This document shows, piece by piece, positions 54,276-63,936 of a DNA stretch of 64,000 nucleotides. The position numbers were made by a program, and so were the translations under genes. Each line of letters starts with the position of its first letter. The first letter of the stretch is position 1. The notes below the pieces were generated by a model. That model was not told where the DNA came from, ran no database searches, and saw only the letters and a list, made by a program, of their open reading frames with translations. The stretch is from Achromobacter spanius. Its GTDB lineage: Bacteria; Pseudomonadota; Gammaproteobacteria; Burkholderiales; Burkholderiaceae_B. Location: positions 4,526,001 through 4,590,000 of the forward strand of contig NZ_CP121261.1 in the NCBI RefSeq assembly GCF_029637605.1. Direction: 5' to 3'.

Positions 54276-54292
54276 GAAAACACGGTGTTTTC
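54276..54292. promoter_or_regulatory. Palindrome GAAAACAC-G-GTGTTTTC
   Basis: Perfect 8-base arms around one G. A wider imperfect repeat (GGGAAAACAC with GTGTTTTTCCC) surrounds it. It is a candidate operator for an unknown regulator of the amidase. Confidence 0.5.
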
Positions 54293-54454
54293 GGTGTTTT
54301 TCCCAATTGACGCGGCGCGCACAATGGCTGGGATCGGTCCGCTGAATTCGCGTGGCGATTGCGCCGCGCGGCAAGCCAGGACAGACCCTCGGTCAAGGGG
54401 ACCGGGTGCGCTTCTGCAGCCACGCAATGCGCGGCGCCGGATAGAGGAAAAGAA

Positions 54455-55783
54455 ATGTCTATTGCCTTGAACAGACTTGGCGCGCTGGAAGCGGCGCGCA
54501 AGCTGCAACGGCGCGAGCTAACCGCGGTGCAACTGGTGCGAGCGTGCTTCGCCCGCATCGAGCAGCGCGAGAACACCATCCATGCCTGGACGGCGCTGCA
54601 GAAGCAGGCGGCGCTGGACCACGCCCAAGCGCTGGATGACGGCGCCCTGCGCGGCCCGCTGCACGGCCTGCCCATCGGCGTGAAAGACCTGTTCGACACC
54701 GTCGACCTGCCCACCCGCTATGGTTCGCCCATTTATGAACGCCACCGCCCCGGCCTGGACGCCGCGTCTGTGGCGCTTTGCCGTGGCGCGGGCGCCGTTG
54801 TGGTGGGCAAGACGGTCACCACGGAATTTGCTACCTACCAGGCAGGTCCCACGCGCAACCCGCGCAACGAAGCCTATACGCCGGGCGGCTCGTCCAGCGG
54901 TTCAGCGGCCGCTGTCGCGGATGACATGGTGCCCTTCGCCTTGGGGTCGCAAACGGCCGGTTCGATCATTCGTCCGGCCTCGTACTGCGGCATCGTGGGC
55001 TTCAAGCCCACGTTCGGGGCGATTCCGCGCGCGGGGGTGAAGAGCCTGGCCGAATCGCTGGACACCGTCGGCGGGTTCGCGCGGTCGGTGCCGGACGTGG
55101 CGCTGTTTGCCTCGGTGATGATGCGCGATGCGCGCATGCTGAACCTGTCCTACGACGCCAAGCCGCGCGTCGGCATGTGCCGCACGTTGCAATGGCGGCA
55201 TGCGCAGGCCGAAACCAAGGAAGCCTTCGCGCAGGCCGCGGCCACGCTGTCGCGCGCGGGCGCCGTGGTGCAAGAGGTGCCGCTGCCCGCGCAGGATTGC
55301 ATGCTGGTGCAGTTGCACGCCGACATCATGGCGTTCGAAGCCTCGCAGTCGCTGGCCTACGAACGCCTGCAACACGCCAGCCAGCTCAGCCCGAAGATTC
55401 AGGCGGTGCTGGAAGCAGGGTCGCAGATCACAGCGGAACAACACATCAGGAATCTGGCCAGGGCCGAGGAATCGCGCGCCCGCGTCAATAGTTGGTTCGA
55501 GGACTACGACGTGGTGCTGGCGCCCAGCGCCGCCGGCGAAGCGCCGTTTGCTGACCTGGGCACCGGCGACCCGCAGTTCTCGCGGCCCTGGACCCTGTTC
55601 GGCCTGCCCTGCTTGAACCTGCCCTTCGCCACGGGCCCGCAAGGCCTGCCCGTGGGGCTGCAGTTGATCGGGCAACGCTACGACGACTACCGCACGCTGG
55701 CAATCGGCGCCTGGGTCCATGAGCGGCTGCTGGAGGCCAATGAAGCCGATATCGGCGCCTCCGACATGTGGCCGCGCGGCTGA
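54455..55783 (+). CDS. Amidase (amidase-signature family)
   Basis: Cytosolic amidase of 442 residues with the Ser-cisSer-Lys triad: Lys77 (GVKDLF), the GGSSSGS segment (about 144-150) and nucleophile Ser170 in SQTAGSIIRPAS. The C-terminal part QLIGQRYDDYRTLAIGAWVHE matches the GatA-like fold. ATG 54455 follows AGAGGAAA; an upstream in-frame start is ignored. The substrate is not predictable (possible roles include amide, urea-derived or indoleacetamide-like hydrolysis). No gatB or gatC is beside it, so it is not the tRNA amidotransferase subunit. Confidence 0.88.
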   Translation: MSIALNRLGALEAARKLQRRELTAVQLVRACFARIEQRENTIHAWTALQKQAALDHAQALDDGALRGPLHGLPIGVKDLFDTVDLPTRYGSPIYERHRPGLDAASVALCRGAGAVVVGKTVTTEFATYQAGPTRNPRNEAYTPGGSSSGSAAAVADDMVPFALGSQTAGSIIRPASYCGIVGFKPTFGAIPRAGVKSLAESLDTVGGFARSVPDVALFASVMMRDARMLNLSYDAKPRVGMCRTLQWRHAQAETKEAFAQAAATLSRAGAVVQEVPLPAQDCMLVQLHADIMAFEASQSLAYERLQHASQLSPKIQAVLEAGSQITAEQHIRNLARAEESRARVNSWFEDYDVVLAPSAAGEAPFADLGTGDPQFSRPWTLFGLPCLNLPFATGPQGLPVGLQLIGQRYDDYRTLAIGAWVHERLLEANEADIGASDMWPRG

Positions 55784-55817
55784 ACGCTATTCGGACAGTG
55801 TTGTGCAGAAAGCAGAA

Positions 55818-55845
55818 AGCCCGCCGATAAGGCGGGCTCTGTTTT
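55818..55845 (+). terminator. Terminator after the amidase
   Basis: Perfect stem AGCCCGCC / GGCGGGCT around GATAA, then CTGTTTT. The same hairpin may act on leuA from the other side, since leuA ends at 55939. Confidence 0.85.
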
Positions 55846-55938
55846 GCCGGGTGCGCCAAAGAGAGGTGTGTCTTTGGGTGGTGGCCAGCCCATGTTTCGG
55901 GCTGGCTGTGGGCGTTCAGTGCAGCTTGTGCAGCGGGA

Positions 55939-57651
55939 TCATGCGGCTTCGGCGGCTTCCTGCTCAGCGGACGCCACGGCGCCTGCGTTGATGTGGCGGT
56001 TGACGGCGCTCAGTACGGCCTGGAACGAGGCGGTCACGATGTCGCGGTCGATTCCTACGCCAAAGCCCGTGCCGGACTCGCCGACGCGCAGTTCCACGTA
56101 GGAGGCGGCACGCGTGCCGGTGCCGGTGCCAATGGCGTGCTCGTGGTAGTCCATGATGCGCACGGGCACGTCCAGCGCGGCAACGAAGGCCGAGATGGCG
56201 CCATCGCCCTTACCCGTGACGACCCGGCGTTCGCCGTTGTATTCCAGTTCGGCTTCGATGCTGAAGTGCTGGCCCTCGCCCGCCGACGGGTTGCCGTCGA
56301 TGCGGTGGCGGATCAGCTTCCACGGCGTGTTCTGTTCAAGGTACTCACGATTGAAAATCGTGTGCACGTCGTCGGCGGTGACTTCGCTGCCGGTCTCATC
56401 CGTAACGCGCTGGATGGCGCGGCTGAATTCAATCTGCAGGCGGCGCGGCAAGACCAGGCCGTGTTCCTGTTCAAGCAGGTACGACACGCCACCCTTGCCG
56501 GACTGGCTGTTCACGCGGATCACGGCATCGTAGCTGCGGCCAAGGTCGGCGGGGTCGATCGGCAAGTACGGCACTTCCCAGACGGCGTCGGCTTGTTGCA
56601 GCGCAAAGCCCTTCTTGATGGCGTCCTGGTGCGAACCCGAGAACGCCGTGAAGACCAGGTCGCCCGCGTACGGATGGCGCGGGTGCACCGGCAATTGGTT
56701 GCAGTATTCGGCGCAGCGGCGCACTTCGTCGATGTCGGAGAAGTCCAGGCCCGGATGTACGCCTTGCGTGTACAGATTCAACGCGAGCGTGACGAGGTCG
56801 ACGTTGCCGGTGCGTTCGCCGCTGCCGAACAGGCAGCCTTCGATCCGGTCGGCACCGGCCATCACGGCAAACTCAGCGGCGGCAACTGCCGTGCCGCGAT
56901 CGTTGTGCGGATGCACGCTAAGCACGATGCTGTCGCGGCGCGCCAGGTTCTTGTGCATCCATTCGATCTGGTCGGCGTACAGGTTGGGGCTGGTGGCTTC
57001 GATGGTGGCGGGCAAATTCAGCACCATCTTGTGATCGGGCGTGGGCTGCCAGACATCGGCCACGGCATCCGACACTTCCAACGCGAATTCGGGTTCGGTG
57101 GTGCTGAACACTTCGGGCGAATACTCGTAGCTCCATTTGGTTTCGGGGCGCTGCGAGGTGTATTGCTTGATCAGGCGCGTGCCGGTGGTGGCGATGCCCT
57201 TGATCTCGTCCTTGGACATGTTGAACACGACCTTGCGGAAGGCCGGCGCGCAGGCGTTGTACATGTGGACGATGGCTTGCTTGGCGCCCGCGGCGGCTTC
57301 CACGGTGCGGCTGATCAAGTCTTCACGCGACTGCGTCAGCACGATGATGGTGACGTCATCGGGGATGCGTTTTTCGTCGATGAGCTTGCGCACGAAATCG
57401 AAGTCGGTCTGCGACGCGGACGGGAAACCCACTTCAATTTCCTTGAAGCCGATTTTCACCAGTTGTTCGAAGAAGCGGAGCTTGCGCTCGACGCTCATCG
57501 GTTCGATCAACGCCTGGTTGCCGTCGCGCAAGTCGGTGCTCATCCAGATCGGCGCCTTGGTGATGCGGCGGCTGGGCCAGGTGCGTTCGGAGAAGTCGCG
57601 GGCAAAGGGCGCGAAGGGGACGTATTTGGTGGCGGGGTTGGCAAGCATCAT
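55939..57651 (-). CDS. leuA: 2-isopropylmalate synthase
   Basis: First enzyme of leucine biosynthesis, joining 2-oxoisovalerate and acetyl-CoA. The protein has 570 residues, the longer LeuA form. Motifs include [16 protein letters not shown] at the N terminus, [30 protein letters not shown] in the barrel, and a C-terminal regulatory domain ([29 protein letters not shown]). ATG 57651 follows GAGGTGTAGTA, a good ribosome site. It is transcribed away from rpoN. Confidence 0.95.
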   Translation of the reverse strand: MMLANPATKYVPFAPFARDFSERTWPSRRITKAPIWMSTDLRDGNQALIEPMSVERKLRFFEQLVKIGFKEIEVGFPSASQTDFDFVRKLIDEKRIPDDVTIIVLTQSREDLISRTVEAAAGAKQAIVHMYNACAPAFRKVVFNMSKDEIKGIATTGTRLIKQYTSQRPETKWSYEYSPEVFSTTEPEFALEVSDAVADVWQPTPDHKMVLNLPATIEATSPNLYADQIEWMHKNLARRDSIVLSVHPHNDRGTAVAAAEFAVMAGADRIEGCLFGSGERTGNVDLVTLALNLYTQGVHPGLDFSDIDEVRRCAEYCNQLPVHPRHPYAGDLVFTAFSGSHQDAIKKGFALQQADAVWEVPYLPIDPADLGRSYDAVIRVNSQSGKGGVSYLLEQEHGLVLPRRLQIEFSRAIQRVTDETGSEVTADDVHTIFNREYLEQNTPWKLIRHRIDGNPSAGEGQHFSIEAELEYNGERRVVTGKGDGAISAFVAALDVPVRIMDYHEHAIGTGTGTRAASYVELRVGESGTGFGVGIDRDIVTASFQAVLSAVNRHINAGAVASAEQEAAEAA

Positions 57652-58010
57652 TACTACACCTCGATCGGTATCTTTTGAATCCCGTGAGCACTGAGTCTCG
57701 TCGGCGCCTGTGACCGGATGACGGTCTTGCGCCAGGGGTTGCCGTGATTAACCGGCAGGATTCACAAATAAATGGGGGAAATCGCGTGTGGCAAACGTGG
57801 CTGCCGAGCTACCACGGGGACACTAGGCCCGGCAACCGATCGGTAGGTATAGCGATAGCGCGGCGGCGAAGGAAGAGCGAGCGCGCAGGCCGGCGACCGG
57901 AGCGGCGAAGCGTCCGGTGGCAATCGCGGGGAGGGTGCGGTAAGCGGCCATAGGGTGCTAGTCAAACATACTTTTTCGACAAGCGCAAACAGAAACTGCC
58001 GGGATGGGGG
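57652..58010. other. Leader region of leuA
   Basis: The 359 bases before leuA (minus strand) contain a palindrome ACCGATCGGT (57835-57844) and TGCCGGTTAATCACGGCA near 57740-57757. I see no leucine-rich leader peptide, terminator pair or T-box that I would support. Confidence 0.5.
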
Positions 58011-58643
58011 TCAGCGCGCCGGGCCGATACGCGGTTCGACGTAGCGTTCGGTACGGGCGTCGCCACGTGGTTCGCGACGGCCATCATCTCGGGGATCCCG
58101 GGCTGGCAGGCTGGCCGATCCGTCCAGAATCTGCGCCTGTTCCGCCACCATGGAGATCTTGCCAATGCGATTGTGGCGAATTTCAGACAATGCGCGGCGC
58201 AAGTCGCCTACAGTGAAGGGTTCCTGGCGGTCGCCCCAGGTCCAGCGCAGCACGCCCAATGATTCTTCAGTCAGATTGGGGGCCAGGTCGGCCAGGACGT
58301 CGGTGCCTACCGGCGTCGCCGCGCCTGAGGCCAGGCTGGCCGAAAACCAGGCGCGCACGGAGAAGAAGACGATCAGGGTCCAGATACCGGCGACGACCCA
58401 CCAGATGTAAGGATTGACCTTCTGCGCCATGTCCTGGGTGGGTTGGCCCAGGGTATGCAGGAAGTCGTAGTTCATGCGTCTGCCGAAATCCAGTATCCAC
58501 GAGGCAATCAGATACCAAAGGACGATGGCGACGGCGATGACTATCGCGCGCACAACGATTCGGGGTAGCGCCAGTTTGAGCAGGGTCTGGCCGATAAGTC
58601 GGCTGTCCTGGCGAACGCTTGCGGGCGAAGTCAGATTCATCAT
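58011..58643 (-). CDS. Hypothetical membrane protein, 210 residues
   Basis: Membrane protein with two helices (about 26-49, VVRAIVIAVAIVLWYLIASWIL; about 77-101, NPYIWWVVAGIWTLIVFFSVRAW) and a soluble C-terminal part with a possible winged-helix-like segment (LGVLRWTWGDRQEPFTVGDLRRALSEIRHNRIGKISMVAEQAQIL). No named domain. Its start codon lies at the same position as a possible rpoN start on the other strand, so the two genes share a very tight divergent region. Confidence 0.72.
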   Translation of the reverse strand: MMNLTSPASVRQDSRLIGQTLLKLALPRIVVRAIVIAVAIVLWYLIASWILDFGRRMNYDFLHTLGQPTQDMAQKVNPYIWWVVAGIWTLIVFFSVRAWFSASLASGAATPVGTDVLADLAPNLTEESLGVLRWTWGDRQEPFTVGDLRRALSEIRHNRIGKISMVAEQAQILDGSASLPARDPRDDGRREPRGDARTERYVEPRIGPAR

Positions 58644-58659
58644 GCAAAATATTGTACCT

Positions 58660-60087
58660 ATGACCCGTCCAATTTTAGAACTGCGACCTGGCCAGCATTT
58701 GACGCTGACCCCTCAACTGCAGCAATCGATACGATTGTTGCAGTTGTCCACGCTCGACCTTGAGGCCGAGATCTCGCAAGTGCTGGCGGACAACCCGCTG
58801 CTGGAGCGTGAAGACGACACCCCCGCCGCCGAGGCGCAAGCCGAATCCGAGCGCGAATCCTCCGTGCAGGACGATGAGCCCGCGGTAGAGCGCGAGACGC
58901 CAGTGGACGAAATGCCCGGCTCGGGCGGGGTCTATTCGGATGATGATTCCGGCCTGCCCGAGGCGGCGCGCCCCGACACCCTGCGCGAGCATCTGCTGGG
59001 CCAATTGATGTTGACTCGGGCCGCCCCGCGTGACGCCGCGCTGGCTGCGCTGCTGATCGACGAACTGGACGAAAACGGGTATCTGGGGTCGCCGCTAGAG
59101 GAAATCCTGACGTGGCTGCCCGCCGACATGGAGCCGGACCTGGACGAATTGCGCGCTGCGCTGTCCTTGTTGCAGTCGTTCGACCCGCCTGGCATCGGTG
59201 CGCGAGACATGGCCGACTGCCTGGTGTTGCAATTGCGCCATCCCGACCTGTCCCGGTTGCCGGAAGCGGCTGACGGGGCGGTTTTAGCGTGCGCCCGGGT
59301 TATCTGCGCGCAGCATCTGCCCGTACTGGCCACGGGTAACGCCGCTCGCCTTTGCGCCGCCGTGGGCTGTGACGAGGCGACCTTTCGTGCTGCCCATTCG
59401 CTGATCCTGCGGTTGGAACCTCGCCCCGGACGGGCCTGGACGGTGCCGGCGGCTGATTACGCCGTGCCGGACGTCATCGTGCGCAAGACCCGGCGCGGGT
59501 GGCAAGTCACGCTCAACAGCGCTGCCGTGCCCCGGTTGCAGATCAACGGCCTGTATGCGCAGATGCTGGGCAACCAGAAGGAATCCGCGCACGCGGGCCT
59601 GCAGACCCAATTGCAGCAAGCCAGATGGATGATCCGCAACGTGGAGCAGCGCTTTGACACGATCCTGCGGGTCGCCCAGGCGATCGTGGAACGCCAGACC
59701 GCGTTCTTCAGCCAGGGGCCGTCAGCTATGCGCCCGTTGATCCTGAAAGACATTGCGGGCGAGCTCGGATTGCACGAATCGACCATTTCACGGGCTACAA
59801 CACAGAAGTACATGCTCACTCCGTTCGGCACGCTGGAGCTCAAGCGCTTCTTCGGCACGGGCGTCTCCACGGACGGCGGCGATGCAACGTCCGCCACGGC
59901 GGTGCAGACGTTCATCCGCCAAATGGTGGCTGAAGAGAACCGTGCCAAGCCCTTGTCCGATAGCCAGATCATGCAGAAACTGGCCGATCAGGGGATAGTC
60001 ATCGCCCGTCGGACGGTGGCAAAGTACCGCGAAGCGCTGCGGATTGCCCCCGCCACGCTGCGCAAGGCACAGGCTAGCGCGCGTTGA
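58660..60087 (+). CDS. rpoN: RNA polymerase sigma-54 factor
   Basis: Sigma factor of 475 residues. The N-terminal region ILELRPGQHLTLTPQLQQSIRLLQLS (activator-responsive region I), an acidic region II, and the C-terminal DNA-binding part with the RpoN box ARRTVAKYRE (about 449-458) are all present. ATG 58660 (MTRPIL) is preferred; ATG 58642 (MQNIVPM) is an in-frame alternative that overlaps the divergent gene's start. It is unusual that no lptB is upstream and no hpf or ptsN downstream, the standard neighbours; this may be a second copy. The NtrC-type regulator at 18012 would depend on a sigma-54. Confidence 0.92.
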   Translation: MTRPILELRPGQHLTLTPQLQQSIRLLQLSTLDLEAEISQVLADNPLLEREDDTPAAEAQAESERESSVQDDEPAVERETPVDEMPGSGGVYSDDDSGLPEAARPDTLREHLLGQLMLTRAAPRDAALAALLIDELDENGYLGSPLEEILTWLPADMEPDLDELRAALSLLQSFDPPGIGARDMADCLVLQLRHPDLSRLPEAADGAVLACARVICAQHLPVLATGNAARLCAAVGCDEATFRAAHSLILRLEPRPGRAWTVPAADYAVPDVIVRKTRRGWQVTLNSAAVPRLQINGLYAQMLGNQKESAHAGLQTQLQQARWMIRNVEQRFDTILRVAQAIVERQTAFFSQGPSAMRPLILKDIAGELGLHESTISRATTQKYMLTPFGTLELKRFFGTGVSTDGGDATSATAVQTFIRQMVAEENRAKPLSDSQIMQKLADQGIVIARRTVAKYREALRIAPATLRKAQASAR

Positions 60088-60190
60088 AATAGGGGACGAT
60101 TCCGCGCGGATTCGTCCTTTGTTTCAAGGGCTTGCGTGACAATTCCGCTACAACTTTTTTTGGGTGCGGGGCTTGTCATCCGTCGAATAA

Positions 60191-60209
60191 TTTTCGATAA
60201 TCATTCGCA
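60191..60209. promoter_or_regulatory. Fur-box-like site at bfd
   Basis: GATAATCATTCGCAT at the bfd start contains GATAATCATT, the right part of the classic Fur box. It is a single half-match, so the call is tentative. Confidence 0.5.
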
Positions 60210-60490
60210 TGTACATTTGCGTATGTAATGCCATCACCGAACGCCAAGTCCGCGCCAGCGTGGACGGTGGCGCGACGACGCTCTCCGACCTGCAATTCGA
60301 GCTGGGCGTGGCCACGTGCTGCGGCTGCTGCGCGGCAACCGCCGCCGAATACCTGCCGGGCGGCCGCTGCTCCAGCGTGTGCGACGTCCGCTCCATCGCC
60401 GTTCCGGTCAATGCTCCTGCCACTCTGGTTGAGTCGGGCGCGGCTGCCAACAACAGCAGCTTCCCCATTCCGCTGGTCGCCGCGGGCTGA
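60209..60490 (+). CDS. bfd: Bacterioferritin-associated ferredoxin
   Basis: [2Fe-2S] protein of 93 residues that reduces and releases iron from bacterioferritin. Cys4 and Cys6 (MYICVCNAIT) and Cys38 and Cys41 (TCCGCC) supply the cluster, matching the known Bfd pattern. The C-terminal extension (about 30 residues beyond the standard 64) is Ala/Ser-rich. It precedes bfr by 464 bases, and both have Fur-like sites upstream. Confidence 0.93.
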   Translation: MYICVCNAITERQVRASVDGGATTLSDLQFELGVATCCGCCAATAAEYLPGGRCSSVCDVRSIAVPVNAPATLVESGAAANNSSFPIPLVAAG

Positions 60491-60524
60491 GTATTGCCGT
60501 CCCATTCCGGCTCGCTGAGATTTC

Positions 60525-60545
60525 CCAGCGGGCCGCGCTGTTTTT
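60525..60545 (+). terminator. Weak terminator after bfd
   Basis: CAGCG-GGCC-GCGCTG followed by TTTTT, 35 bases after the bfd stop. The stem is short. Confidence 0.5.
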
Positions 60546-60771
60546 CCCGCCGTTTTCCTGCAGCTATTCCCACTGTTTTTCCGTTGATCCCCTTTTGCCG
60601 GTCCTGGGTTGCAAAACTGCAACCTGATGGCATCAGTGCGTTTGCCACGGAAAACTCCCAGTCTTCCTCTCATTAACCGAGCCTCTGCGCGCAATATGCC
60701 GAGTGTTTGCGGCGGATGGGTGCGCGCCACGCCGCATCGTGCTTGTGTTGCATGCGCAAGGCATCAAGTAC

Positions 60772-60790
60772 GCATACTCATTCTCATTGG
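60772..60790. promoter_or_regulatory. Fur-box-like site before bfr
   Basis: GCATACTCATTCTCATTGG reads CCAATGAGAATGAGTATGC on the other strand, close to the AATGAGAATxATTATC Fur pattern. It lies about 165 bases before bfr. Confidence 0.6.
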
Positions 60791-60954
60791 CTTGTCGCTT
60801 TCTTGTAGCGGTCCTAAAGCGGTTTACCAAATGCAGAGCAAGGCTAGGCGCGGCCCCGCGGCAGGTGGTAGTCTGCCGGGGTTGCGTACGCGCGGCATCG
60901 TGCGCTCCTTTGTCGCGATGCACTCGCGTCGCGCCTGACTGCAAGGAGTCCATT

Positions 60955-61431
60955 ATGAAAGGCGACAAAACCGTCATCCAGTTCTTGAACAAGCAACTGA
61001 CCAACGAACTGACGGCCATCAACCAATACTTCCTGCATGCCCGCATGCTGAACCATTGGGGCTTCGACAAGCTGGGCAAGCACGAATACGAAGAATCCAT
61101 CGGTGAGATGAAACACGCGGATCGCCTGATCGCGCGCATCTTCATGTTGGATGGCCTGCCCAACCTGCAAGACCTGCACAAGCTGCTGATCGGTGAAGAC
61201 GTGCCCGAGCTGCTTGCCTGTGACCTGAAGCTGGAGCAAGCAGCGCACACCACCGTTGTGGAAGCCATTGCCTATTGTGAATCGGTGCGTGACTACGTCT
61301 CGCGCGATCTGTTCCAGGACATCCTGGACGACACCGAAGAGCACATCGATTATCTGGAAACCCAGATTGAACTGATCGACAAGGTCGGCATCCAGAATTA
61401 CCTGCAAAGCCAGATGTCCGTGCCCGAGTAA
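60955..61431 (+). CDS. bfr: Bacterioferritin
   Basis: Iron-storage haem ferritin of 158 residues. Conserved ligands are Glu18, Glu51, His54, Glu94 and His130, and the haem ligand is Met52. The position of the fourth carboxylate, Glu127 in E. coli, is Thr127 here (DDTEEH), though Glu128 follows. It is otherwise of standard length. ATG 60955 follows AAGGAGTCC. Probable Fur control is suggested by the upstream site. Confidence 0.95.
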   Translation: MKGDKTVIQFLNKQLTNELTAINQYFLHARMLNHWGFDKLGKHEYEESIGEMKHADRLIARIFMLDGLPNLQDLHKLLIGEDVPELLACDLKLEQAAHTTVVEAIAYCESVRDYVSRDLFQDILDDTEEHIDYLETQIELIDKVGIQNYLQSQMSVPE

Positions 61432-61453
61432 TCGGTCCGACAGCCAGGCAATG

Positions 61454-61480
61454 AAATGGCGCCCCACGGGGCGCCATTTT
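61454..61480 (+). terminator. Bidirectional terminator after bfr
   Basis: A perfect stem AAATGGCGCCCC / GGGGCGCCATTT around AC, with T-rich ends on both strands; it separates bfr from the convergent gene at 61506. Confidence 0.8.
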
Positions 61481-61505
61481 CATGGGCGGTGTAAAGACGA
61501 CAGAG

Positions 61506-62180
61506 TTACTGCGGACGAGCCGGGCATTCGGCCATGGTGCCCCAGGCGCGATTGGGTGCGCAGTACTTGTTGCGCGCGTTCCAGGAGCAGGAGGGGCGCT
61601 CGAAGAAGCCTTGCGTGGCGCACTGGGCCAACTCGCGCTTCAGCGAGTCCTGCCAGCCGGGCACGCCGGGCGCGGGCGACGTGTTTGGGGGCGGCGGCGG
61701 CGCCTGGATCATTTGGGACGTGCCGTAGCCGCCGGTCTGCATCTGCCCGCCATTGATGGCGGTGGAGGTGCCAGGCACTTGCAGATCCATCGTGGTGACA
61801 TCCGACGAGCCGGACGGTAGCGGCACTTCCGATGCCGCCGCGATTTCGCGGGCTTGCTCAGGCGTGATGCGTTCGCGCGAGAGCTGCACGGCGGGATCGC
61901 TGACAGTGTCGAACAGCGACACCGTATTGACCTGCCATTGTCGGTCAGCGGGCTTGTCCGGCACGCCCAGCGTGCCGTCAATGCGGGGCTGCGGCGGTTG
62001 CGCCACATAAGGGCGGCCGTTGGCGTCCAGCACAGGCTGCTGCGAAGCCGCCGCGTCCTGTCCAGGAGCCGGTGCCGCGGGCGGCGCGTGCGCTACCAGC
62101 CAGTCACCCAGTTGAATACCGCCCCAGGCCGACGCGCCAAGCGCGATCAGGAGCGTTGCGAATAATAAGCGCCAAGACAT
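61506..62180 (-). CDS. Conserved hypothetical exported or membrane-anchored protein
   Basis: Protein of 224 residues with an N-terminal helix (residues 4-24) that may be an anchor, a proline/alanine-rich periplasmic part and a C-terminal Cys-rich end (QCATQGFFERPSCSWNARNKYCAPNRAWGTMAEC) with four cysteines. ATG 62180 is used because GAGGG precedes it. Function unknown; the end could form disulfides in the periplasm. Confidence 0.7.
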   Translation of the reverse strand: MSWRLLFATLLIALGASAWGGIQLGDWLVAHAPPAAPAPGQDAAASQQPVLDANGRPYVAQPPQPRIDGTLGVPDKPADRQWQVNTVSLFDTVSDPAVQLSRERITPEQAREIAAASEVPLPSGSSDVTTMDLQVPGTSTAINGGQMQTGGYGTSQMIQAPPPPPNTSPAPGVPGWQDSLKRELAQCATQGFFERPSCSWNARNKYCAPNRAWGTMAECPARPQ

Positions 62181-62216
62181 TGCTACCCTCATCTGCCGTG
62201 CGGAGCCCGAACGGGC

Positions 62217-63823
62217 CTACGCCTTGTCCCCGAAAACTTTGCCTCCATGCTCGCGCATGGCATGGAATTTAACCTCGGGATACAGATCCTCGGCTACGCG
62301 CAACTGCGCATGGGAACTGATCAAAAACGCCGCAGCATCGACGACATCATAGGCGATATGGGCGGCATTGGCATCCATGAACTTGCGCAGCGCTTTCGGG
62401 TTTTCAGACGTAATCCAACGTGCCATTGTGTAGCGCGAAGGCAGCATCCGGGCGTCCGCGCCGTACTCGGTTTTCAGGCGATGGGCGACCACTTCAAACT
62501 GCAATTGGCCGATGGCGCCCAGCAGCAGCGAGCCGCCGGCGGCTTCGGGGCGGAACACCTGAATGGCGCCTTCTTCGCCCAGTTGGGTCAGGCCGGTGCG
62601 CAGTTGCTTGGTGCGCAGCGGGTCCTTCACTTCCACCGCCTGGAACAGTTCCGGCGCGAAGAACGGCAGGCCGGTGAATTGCAGCGTTTCGCCTTCGGTC
62701 AGCACATCGCCCAATTGCAGCACGCCGTGGTTCGGAATGCCGATCACATCGCCGGCATAGGCCTCGTCCAGCAGTTCGCGTCGCTGCGACAGGAACGACA
62801 CCACGTTGTTCGGCCGCATTTCCTTGTTGGTACGGGCTACCTTCAAACGCATGCCGCGTTCAAAGCGGCCCGAGCTGACGCGCACGAATGCAACGCGGTC
62901 GCGGTGGGCCGGGTCCATGTTGGCTTGCACCTTGAACACCACGCCGGTGAACTTGGGTTCTTCCGGCAGCACTTCGCGCTGCAGCGCCATGCGCGGGCCG
63001 GGGGCGGCGCATGGTCGACCAGCGCGTCCAGCACTTCCTGGACGCCGAAGTTATTGATGGCGGACCCGAAGAACACCGGGGTCTGCTTGCCGGCCAGGAA
63101 CTGATCGCGGTCGAACGGGGGCGCGGCTTCGTTGATGAGCTCGATCTCACCGCTGGCCTGGTCAAACGCCGAGCCGTAACGACGGGCGATTTCGGGGTTG
63201 CTCAGGCCTTCGATGACGTCGTCATTGTCCGAGCGGCGTTCCTGCCCGGGGCGAAACACGCGCATGCGGTCGCGGCGAATGTCGAACACGCCGCCAAACG
63301 CCTTGCCCATGCCGACCGGCCACGAGAACGGCACGGCGTCCATGCCCAGGTGCCCTTCGATTTCCGACAGCAGTTCCAGCGGCTCGCGCACTTCGCGGTC
63401 CATCTTGTTGATGAACGTGATGATGGGCGTGTTGCGCGCGCGGCAGACCTGCAGCAGGCGGATCGTTTGCGGCTCCACGCCATTGGCGGCGTCGATCACC
63501 ATCAGCGCGGCGTCCACCGCCGTCAGCACCCGGTAGGTATCTTCCGAGAAGTCCTGGTGGCCCGGGGTGTCGAGCAGGTTGATGACGCAGTCGCGGTATT
63601 CCATCTGCATGACCGACGAGGCCACGGAAATGCCGCGTTGCTTTTCGATTTCCATCCAGTCGGACGAGGCATGGCGCGAGGCTTTGCGCGCCTTGACGCT
63701 ACCGGCGATCTGGATCGCGCCTGCGAACAGCAACAGCTTTTCGGTCAGCGTGGTCTTGCCCGCGTCGGGGTGGGAAATGATCGCGAACGTTCGGCGCCGC
63801 GCAACTTCTTGAGGGATATTCAT
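62217..63823 (-). pseudogene. prfC: Peptide chain release factor 3 gene, broken by a one-base deletion
   Basis: Two overlapping frames together code for a whole RF3. The first (from ATG 63823, [28 protein letters not shown]) carries the GTPase motifs [19 protein letters not shown] and NKMD up to about residue 273. The second continues from 62990 ([26 protein letters not shown]) to the C terminus. The frames are joined at a G5 run near 63000-63004, where one more G would restore a normal 535-residue protein. Either the gene is truly broken, the run is a sequencing error, or it is read through by slippage. RF3 recycles RF1/RF2 and is dispensable in some bacteria, so loss is tolerable. Confidence 0.85.
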
Positions 63824-63936
63824 GGTCGGGGAGATTGTACTTAACGCCGCTTTTGGAGCCGGCGCGGTACGGCATCGTGCATGAAAAAGCCTTGGGGCAC
63901 GCGCTGTCGCCAGCGAGCACCGCAAGGCCCGAAAAT

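Larger units (their letters stand above)
54139..54454. other. Divergent control region of the LacI and amidase genes
   Basis: This 316-base gap holds the LacI operator at 54161-54174, a palindrome at 54276-54292, and the amidase ribosome site AGAGGAAA just before 54455. Confidence 0.65.
60491..60954. other. bfd-bfr intergenic region
   Basis: This 464-base gap contains a weak terminator near 60525, a Fur-like site at 60772-60790 and the bfr ribosome site AAGGAG just before 60955. I found no gene in it; the frames there look like chance readings. Confidence 0.65.

Noticed and set aside
57652..58010. Leucine leader peptide or T-box before leuA
   Set aside because: The short frames on that strand lack a run of Leu codons, and no terminator/antiterminator pair is visible.
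62990..63010. Programmed frameshift in prfC
   Set aside because: Programmed shifts are known for prfB, not prfC; there is no slippery heptamer, stop codon or stimulator here, only a G5 run.
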